Source of the DNA: Reticulitermes speratus
Lineage: Eukaryota; Arthropoda; Insecta; Blattodea; Rhinotermitidae
Length of the DNA: 64,000 bases
NCBI GenBank assembly: GCA_021186555.1
Contig: JAJKFL010000002.1
Location: 5,469,001-5,533,000 of the forward strand
Reading direction: 5' to 3'
A program made the translations under genes and the position numbers. Shown here in pieces: positions 61,001-64,000 of the stretch (positions are counted from its first letter, which is position 1; each line of letters begins with the position of its first letter). Below the pieces are notes generated by a model, which was not told where the DNA came from, ran no database searches, and saw only the letters and a program-made list of their open reading frames with translations.

Positions 61001-63885
61001 TCTTCCCCGCAGATGGAAGTTGATAGTTTATCTAAAATACTGGTCAGCCAATTCACATGGTTTGATAATCTGCACAAGGAATATGAGTGACTAACAATGA
61101 CCAGTGAAAATATACCATATTTACCCAAATACAAGATGACTCTAATCTAAGACGACCCCCTAAATAAAACACGTCCACCAAGGGAAAACGTATTTATCCA
61201 AATCTAAGATGACCCCCAAAAAATAAAATGTCTGCCATGAAAAAATATTTTCCTACTGATTACATACACTTAATACACAAAGCATGTCAGATTCTATCTA
61301 CCTTTACCAATCAGTGTTACTGTCTCCATCTTCACAGTTGGAGCCTTTATCTTTCTCACACTCACTCCTAACATTCCCATCCTCTTCACTGTCATTCCAC
61401 AACATATCATCATCAGTCACATCCACTGCACTGGATATACAGCACTTCTTAAAACCCTTCAGTCAATTCTGGTGAGATGTGCTGCCATGCCGTTATGATC
61501 CACACTGACTAAATAATACATTTACATTTCTTGGTTTATAAACTTACCTGAACACACGAAGAAGATTTGACAATTTTCTCCACAGATGGTGTTTGTGGTG
61601 TTAAGAATTTTAAATATGTGTGTTCTGGATTTTTCTGTTGTGTCTGTGGTCTGATCAGGTTGAATTCATGGCTCTTTCTATGGTTTTTAATTTGTGGATT
61701 GGTCCAGGTTTTATTTTTGAGTCTTGTAGTTAATTTTTTAATTTTTCAATAGGCATTTTCCTGTTACTACCCTTGGAATAGATCTGTTCTCAGATGCATA
61801 TCTTAACAAGTTTATGGATGCTATGGTGCTCAGTGACTGAGAATAGCTCAATCTAAGGGGTCTTTTGTCTACATAAGATGATTTCGTGGCATAAGCCTTG
61901 GTTTGGCTCCACATGGTCTGGTTCAGAGCGAACCAGTTTGGTCCTTAATATGTGAGTTAAAGATGACCTCACATATTTAAGCACCAAATTTAAGGGAAAA
62001 CCCTCGTCTTGCATTCGAGTAAATACATCACGTACTGAAGACTTCACATTTAAATTGCACACTTTCCTTTGCCAGTTCTCAGTGATAAACTGTACCTTGA
62101 TCTGAGAATCAAAGCTACGGCAGTGGTTTGAGAATGGTCCCTCTCCTTCAAGAGCTTTCGCTCTCAGTGCTGAGTGCTGTCTTTTGGAGGGAGGTGGATG
62201 GAAATGTTGTGTGGCAGATGCTTGTGGACCACCATGTTGCGGTTGTGCAGGCTGCTGTGATTGCTGCACAGGTCCTACAGAATAATGTTTAAAATTATAT
62301 ATGACTGCTCACTTGTTGCACTACCTCCACTTGTTCGTAAACCTCCCAGATGTGTAACATTGGTTAAATATGTAACAATTCACAATGGGAAACTGTACTT
62401 GGTTGTTTTGATGTCTTACATTTTAACCACGCAACTCCACTGAAAAAGCTACAACAACATGACTTTATCTTGTACTAAAATCGGGTTTAGAGCGTTAAAA
62501 GGAAAATTACTGTAATTATTTATGTTGTGGTGTTTTGAAAAGCAGAATGAAACTAAAATTTGGACATGCTGAGAGGTACTTGCATGTAAGAAAGAACCTG
62601 TTTCACCTACAATGCTTAAAGACCAACAATATCTCAAACGAATTCTATCAAATTAACTAAACTACTACAGATTCATATAGTTTGTGCTTTCTTCTGTGTC
62701 ATTATTCTAAACAGGAATACAGCAGCTGGATAGGAAATTACTTAATTTCACATTATATTCTCCGTGCATTCTGATGTCAAATCACAAATTAAAAAACCAA
62801 CAAATGCACTGCAACAGTGTATTTGTTGATTTTTTAATTTGTGATAGGAAATTACTTGGTTGTGATATGAAAGAATTATTGAAACTTTCATAAAATCAGT
62901 GAAGACTACTGCCATTATGTAACTTTTGCATAATCTATACAAATGAAATGTATTTTCACCATAACCATGCCACAAAGGTGCATATGAGACATACACGTAA
63001 AACTCTATGTATTCTGTATCTTCACAGTTGATGACCATTCAGACATACAGTACTCACAGAAATCCTGGAAAGCAAACTGTCTTATCTTAGATAATTGAGA
63101 AGCCCAGTGGGTATATTTATATACTGTCTGCAATAAACATACTGGGACCAAAACTGCAAGAAGTCCTGGAGAAGAGTCATGGCAAGTTACGAATCACTGG
63201 TAATGACAAAATGCCAGAAAAAGTCCTTGTTTTGTGTAAGAATTGACCGTACATGTAAAAATAAGAAACCGATACTTCTGATAATTTTCGTTGCTAAAAT
63301 GAAGTTCTTATTACAAGCCATACTCATTCTACCACTGTTACCCTGTATTAACATCCTTCATTGTCCAAGCGCTCAGCAAAATGTTGCTCACACAGCAAAA
63401 AACACAGACACAGACATAAATATTTAAACACAAGCATTTTTCAAGCTAAAACCTGCAAAACAATTTTTTTTTTAAATTAACAAGTCAAGCTAGTACCTCC
63501 CACTTAATTTTCTTCAGGAAAAAGTGCTGTTTCATAAATACAGTAAAACCCCTATTTAATTAATTGCTGGGGGATTAGAATATATTTCACTAAATCGAGG
63601 TTTTCATTAAATGGAGGTTACATTGTTTATATGGAGCTATTGTCGGGACATGAAAAAATCATCACTAAATCCGGGATTTCACTAAATGTGGGAACATTAA
63701 ATCGGGGTTTTACTGTATATTTTATAACATTCCACAACATCTCACCTGCTGACACTTGTGGCCCCATTTCCCCACCTGCTTGCTGTTGCTGTGTAGCTGA
63801 AATGACACTTTTCCCAACCCATGGCTCCAGTGCATGAGAGAATTCACTACGATAGTTGGTCCGAATCTGACTTGACTGAACAGGC
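42129..63885 (-). CDS. coiled-coil, Gln/Ser-rich protein gene, C-terminal 8 exons (5' part beyond window)
   Basis: Eight minus-strand exons (63746-63885, 61973 or 62096-62274, 57486-57737, 53771-53991, 52034-52128, 46224-46444, 44121-44331, 42129-43069) have matching phases throughout. They give about 750-790 codons ending in TGA. Visible parts are a Gln/His/Pro-rich segment, a strongly heptad-like coiled coil (ELSQQLCGVKERLGELHRDV onwards), a second coiled coil (DILTLRAEVKHLSLVAHQLE) with a poly-Gln run, then a long Ser/Gly/Arg-rich low-complexity tail with a six-Pro run and a basic segment RSWETFPPKKR near the end. No enzyme motif is seen. The layout recalls p140Cap/SKT-type scaffold proteins (in insects often named coiled-coil domain-containing protein AGAP005037), but that is a weak guess from architecture. 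The gene itself is well supported by seven consecutive phase matches. The introns are heavily invaded by transposons. Confidence 0.8.
43720..43940 (+). mobile_element. possible LINE tail fragment
   Basis: Frames here read GHACHMTE and KGFPVGCQRGSPQ, loosely like the basic Gly-Arg-Pro-Arg segment near the C terminus of several LINE ORF2 proteins. It is too decayed for a firm call. Confidence 0.25.
44121..44331 (-). CDS. coiled-coil gene exon
   Basis: The 211 nt read VRTKEDRKKSPVQEEARVLV, GRERSKSDGRGSSGSAVVEG, GKTKLVSGQQGDDSRSQATV and GGGKGAAVRT. It is basic and Gly/Ser-rich with no predicted fold, probably disordered. Phase 0 in; one base (A) is left and becomes AGT (Ser) with the terminal exon. 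Confidence 0.78.
44868..45789 (+). mobile_element. pogo-like transposon, deleted copy 1
   Basis: Inverted ends built on CCGTATATTCTCGAATCTA are flanked by TA (44866-44867 and 45790-45791). The ends carry repeats of AATCTAATCCGCACC. The 922-bp element encodes an N-terminal DNA-binding domain (LSYTAKFKREVIRCAEENGN, KAAAIFGVDESNVRLW, the Brinker/CENP-B-like type of pogo transposases). It continues to FPEIDDAVFTFFQERRKTGL, then shifts frame into REEAIKKARSLNIPRIMSDD. The catalytic DDE region is absent. Confidence 0.88.
46224..46444 (-). CDS. coiled-coil gene exon
   Basis: The 221 nt read VDGKEAPVREVSRARGTSGR, EQQHVTAAVLDVGGSGVSIY, GSRQQQAPAVNQNLQNVDAG and RDGKRGVLSQLMEK. It is hydrophilic, rich in Gly, Gln and Arg, with a short amphipathic end. 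Acceptor ttccag, donor gtactg; phase 1 in, phase 0 out. Confidence 0.78.
46700..47238 (-). mobile_element. Penelope-like remnant, part left of the piggyBac insertion
   Basis: The minus strand reads LMMEAAGSSETSVHSVHFCQ, then TTQGYVFQH, a translated signature of a dispersed repeat I recall from cockroach/termite genomes. It includes a CTGATGATGGAGG-hairpin-GAAAC motif (46770-46812). Together with 51321-51720 it seems to form one element split by the piggyBac insertion. Confidence 0.5.
47345..49851 (-). pseudogene. piggyBac transposase pseudogene
   Basis: ATG at 49851 begins MATRKRKLLRTEAE then a stop. An acidic segment (ASIDEELANDSDSDADCVPE) follows in another frame. The core (PSIPLFTGNPAVQFAVQNGK, LGLMFLTGVIRKPKLEWYWS) runs to NEDRLYKI. 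About 50 residues including the first catalytic Asp (normally in the VDESLM stretch) are missing. Next come WMVCESMSGYICNMQIYDGK, then THMHGVDTADQYLAYYPF (a late catalytic Asp region). A frame-shifted Cys-rich C terminus, VCMHCGVPLHPEGYY, closes it. Several frameshifts and stops make it inactive. Confidence 0.9.
48257..49212. mobile_element. unidentified 956-bp insertion inside piggyBac
   Basis: Flanked by the 7-bp direct repeat CAGTGTA (48250-48256 and 49213-49219). It interrupts the transposase where about 50 codons are also missing. Internal sequence is comparatively GC-rich with one 125-codon open frame (48817-49194, plus) of unknown content. One end has ATGAATGAATAATAG, which may be a short-repeat tail of a retroposon. 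I do not recognise it. Confidence 0.5.
50065..51170 (+). mobile_element. 5'-truncated LINE with 9-bp target duplication and (GAA)n tail
   Basis: AAATATGTT repeats at 50056-50064 and 51171-51179. The interior encodes the reverse transcriptase palm: AFIDFEKAFDRVDK, a frameshift, then NQGLRQGCSLPPTLFNIYID and the catalytic LLFADD. It continues through YLGCDVS and PVLMYGCESW to a basic end GRQSVGRPRRRW. The element closes with a 69-base GAA tail. It inserted into the piggyBac element. Confidence 0.9.
51102..51170 (+). repeat. (GAA)n tail of the LINE
   Basis: About 23 AAG/GAA repeats form the 3' tail immediately before the target-site duplication. Confidence 0.95.
51321..51870 (-). mobile_element. 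Penelope-like remnant with GIY-YIG C-terminal region
   Basis: Minus-strand frames read QPDKSSMAEHSINRWHQIHI and VDHIVREVTELSLHP, matching the conserved GQPDKSAVAEHSI...DRIVREAIEIELHP stretch that ends the GIY-YIG endonuclease domain of Penelope-like elements. Beyond 51720 a plus-strand frame reads SSTLMVKAAETSKCEYAF, a copy of the dispersed repeat also seen at 46.8 kb. The element continues left of the piggyBac insertion. Confidence 0.75.
52034..52128 (-). CDS. coiled-coil gene short exon
   Basis: A 95-nt exon too short for a standard open-frame search. Between ttacag and gttagt it reads (P)IDSSGAQKGECRVHPGQVVT and SPTAENIMYMKG. It is supported by phase: it takes two bases from the previous exon and leaves one base that completes Val at the start of the next. 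The residue use looks protein-like. Confidence 0.72.
52509..53318 (-). mobile_element. pogo-like transposon, deleted copy 2
   Basis: Same ends and TA duplication (52507-52508, 53319-53320) as copy 1, in the opposite orientation, 810 bp. It encodes the same N-terminal domain (KRLSYMAKFRREVIRCAEEN) up to NVRLWWKHKAA. It then jumps to the acidic C terminus (WEDDVEDKDDSDWVESTDND, MSDDGESDE). It keeps a C-terminal stretch lost in copy 1 and lacks the middle segment kept there. Confidence 0.88.
53378..53552 (-). mobile_element. tRNA-derived SINE copy
   Basis: The best-preserved copy of the main SINE. On the minus strand a tRNA-like head includes GGGTTTGAATCC (B box), preceded by TAGTCAGTATAGTGACTAGG. 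The body carries CCAGACTGGCTCTGG. It lies in the same intron as pogo copy 2. Confidence 0.7.
53771..53991 (-). CDS. coiled-coil gene exon (second coiled coil and poly-Gln)
   Basis: The 221 nt read MNDILTLRAEVKHLSLVAHQ, LEPYVKSLAASERNQASNDV, seven consecutive Gln, then ETISSHQQLQNLLEHISMLQ and FDAASP. Phase 0 in, two bases out, pairing with the leading G of the next exon to give Pro. The internal ATG at the exon start is not taken as a translation start, because the upstream exon joins in phase. Confidence 0.85.
54745..55215 (+). mobile_element. palindromic Penelope-like element, copy E
   Basis: Inverted arms (about 54745-54848 against 55112-55215; shared ACAACTAGTAAG and CTTACTAGTTGT). Each holds a CTRAAG-(hairpin CCTCTGAGGTC)-GAAACATGTTG motif (54808-54846 minus, 55114-55152 plus). 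A clear target duplication was not found. Confidence 0.55.
55640..55890 (+). mobile_element. dispersed repeat fragment (FWDIT-type)
   Basis: Contains GAACCTGCTGCCTCCTCATCAG and GTGGCAGCTGGTTTCTCCA, words of the dispersed family at 38.8, 46.8 and 60.7 kb. Decayed, with no open frame. Confidence 0.4.
56111..56728 (-). mobile_element. palindromic Penelope-like element, copy F, with 13-bp target duplication
   Basis: AGTGTATTATATT repeats at 56098-56110 and 56729-56741. Arms of about 125-130 bp (56150-56283 against 56611-56728) share AACCACTTGTTTCTAGGACT and GAAGATGGCTCTTCTTC. Each arm has CTGAAGA, one base, a GGAAGA/TCTTCC hairpin and AAAAC. A 39-base unique tail lies between the left duplication and left arm, as in the other copies. 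Confidence 0.7.
57486..57737 (-). CDS. coiled-coil gene exon (main coiled coil)
   Basis: The 252 nt (84 codons, phase 0 on both sides) read ELSQQLCGVKERLGELHRDV, TLLRRAHTPPLAARYEHVTR, ECALLEEQLERHQVELERLK and NIFDTLWEEQLCRIHVEQEI. Leu and other hydrophobic residues recur at heptad spacing with many Glu/Arg/Gln between, indicating a long parallel or antiparallel helix. A Pro-Pro break falls near codon 31. Acceptor caatcag, donor gtaata. Confidence 0.85.
57880..59800 (-). mobile_element. R2-group-like LINE fragment, 5' truncated and decayed
   Basis: The minus strand opens in the reverse transcriptase palm (FQGDSLSPPLFCISVILLTE). The catalytic YMDD region is damaged: the frame passes from HTTKTKISLLF to DLKLIGKTEEELQ. 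It continues through LRIIQKSELNARNKIAAIGA and FGIINWRLE, and ends with CMLINVAVSGNRNVIKKKAE and KVTVITGATGTISKSFRKYL. The late part recalls the restriction-like endonuclease (PD...D.A.P.D..V..KE pattern) of R2/R4/Dong-type elements (family knowledge). The frame is broken many times. Confidence 0.8.
59800..61110. other. intron DNA with a dispersed repeat copy
   Basis: No exon. About 60680-60830 (plus) reads MRCEVLTGVPINITIFWDMT, which I recall as a very common translated repeat (VFWDVTPC type) in blattodean genomes. The minus strand there has a CTGAAGATTGAGG-hairpin-GAA motif. Confidence 0.5.
61113..61480 (-). mobile_element. 3' fragment of a second pogo-type transposon
   Basis: The left end TACCATATTTACCCAAATAC, followed by AAGACGACCCCC-type repeats, looks like a pogo/Tigger terminal repeat. 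Inside, the minus strand reads GFKKCCISSAVDVTDDDMLW followed by an acidic tail, which resembles the C terminus of such transposases. The other end is missing. Confidence 0.6.
61973..62274 (-). CDS. coiled-coil gene exon with two possible donors
   Basis: The exon begins after tgtag with GPVQQSQQPAQPQHGGPQAS and runs through HPPPSKRQHSALRAKALEGE and SFDSQIK. Two donors are both in phase 0: gtacag after SFDSQIK (exon 62096-62274) and gtgagg after FPLNLVLKY (exon 61973-62274). The 41-codon extension reads VQFITENWQRKVCNLNVKSS, then VRDVFTRMQDEGFPLNLVLKY, and stays open for another 37 codons past the second donor. Either form splices in frame to 57737. I could not tell which is used. Confidence 0.7.
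62275..63745. other. intron of the coiled-coil gene
   Basis: No exon seen. It has a short inverted repeat around 62783-62845 (AAATCACAAATTAAAAAA-type arms) and a MITE at 63538-63718. Confidence 0.5.
63538..63718. mobile_element. short TIR element (MITE), 181 bp
   Basis: Ends ATACAGTAAAACCCC and GGGGTTTTACTGTAT are perfect inverted repeats of 15 bp with a TA within the border. The interior holds repeats of TCACTAAAT-like words. Similar in size and ends to the element at 1789-1968, but with different interior. Confidence 0.8.
63746..63885 (-). CDS. coiled-coil gene, first exon in window
   Basis: The 140 nt between tttcag and gtgaga read PVQSSQIRTNYRSEFSHALE, PWVGKSVISATQQQQAGGEM, GPQVSAG. It enters needing two bases from an exon beyond the right edge and leaves one base that pairs with the next exon (G plus GA gives Gly). 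The composition is polar and low in complexity. Confidence 0.75.
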
Positions 63886-64000
63886 CTGAAACAGAGAATT
63901 TCAGTAGTCAAAACGGAAGTAATTCCTTCTGTCTGCATTCCTGCTTATTTAAAAACAAGTCAGGAAACGTCCACAGAGCACAACAATTCTGGCGCTTTTG

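Noticed and set aside
1..64000. CRISPR arrays, operons or prokaryotic features
   Set aside because: Gene structure is intron-rich and eukaryotic; no regularly spaced direct repeats with unique spacers are present.

Overview
The window is animal nuclear DNA, almost certainly from an insect. Coding sequence is split into short exons with GT-AG introns of 0.3 to 6 kb, and the rest is AT-rich DNA crowded with DNA transposons, non-LTR retrotransposons, Penelope-like remnants and tRNA-derived SINEs. Some repeats translate to signatures that I associate, from memory, with cockroach and termite genomes, so a blattodean is my best guess (inference).

Two minus-strand genes account for all the coding sequence I can support. 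From 21017 leftwards to 1566 lies a calsyntenin gene (Cals/CLSTN type). Thirteen exons with mutually compatible splice phases give about 728 residues: signal peptide, two cadherin repeats, LNS/laminin-G-like domain and most of the membrane-proximal ectodomain. The exons for the transmembrane helix and acidic tail must lie left of base 1. Its 5' end faces a GC-richer promoter-like stretch (about 21300-21600) with a perfect TGACGTCA site and a YY1-like site.

The second gene enters from the right edge and ends at a TGA at 42129. Eight phase-compatible exons encode the C-terminal ~790 residues of a Gln/Ser-rich coiled-coil protein that I do not firmly recognise. It could be the insect counterpart of the p140Cap/SKT scaffold family, but that is a weak guess. 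Between the two genes (about 21.6-42.1 kb) I see no gene, only AT-rich DNA, SINEs, palindromic elements and a deleted mariner.

The mobile DNA is the most interesting part. At least five palindromic elements (7994-8384, 14639-14945, about 33972-34326, 34569-37305, 56111-56728; a sixth near 54745-55215) have inverted arms. Each carries a CTGANGA-hairpin-GAAAC motif that looks like a type I hammerhead ribozyme with an extra base. Three end in the same 11-mer, GATGCACGGTG, on one side only. Four are flanked by perfect 12-14 bp target duplications, and a fifth by a 13 bp duplication with one mismatch. This layout fits stripped-down Penelope-like retroelements. Introns of the second gene hold a nested stack: a Penelope remnant split by a piggyBac element (13-bp inverted ends, TTAA duplication), itself hit by a LINE and by an unidentified 956-bp insert. 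They also hold two inverted, differently deleted copies of one pogo-like transposon.
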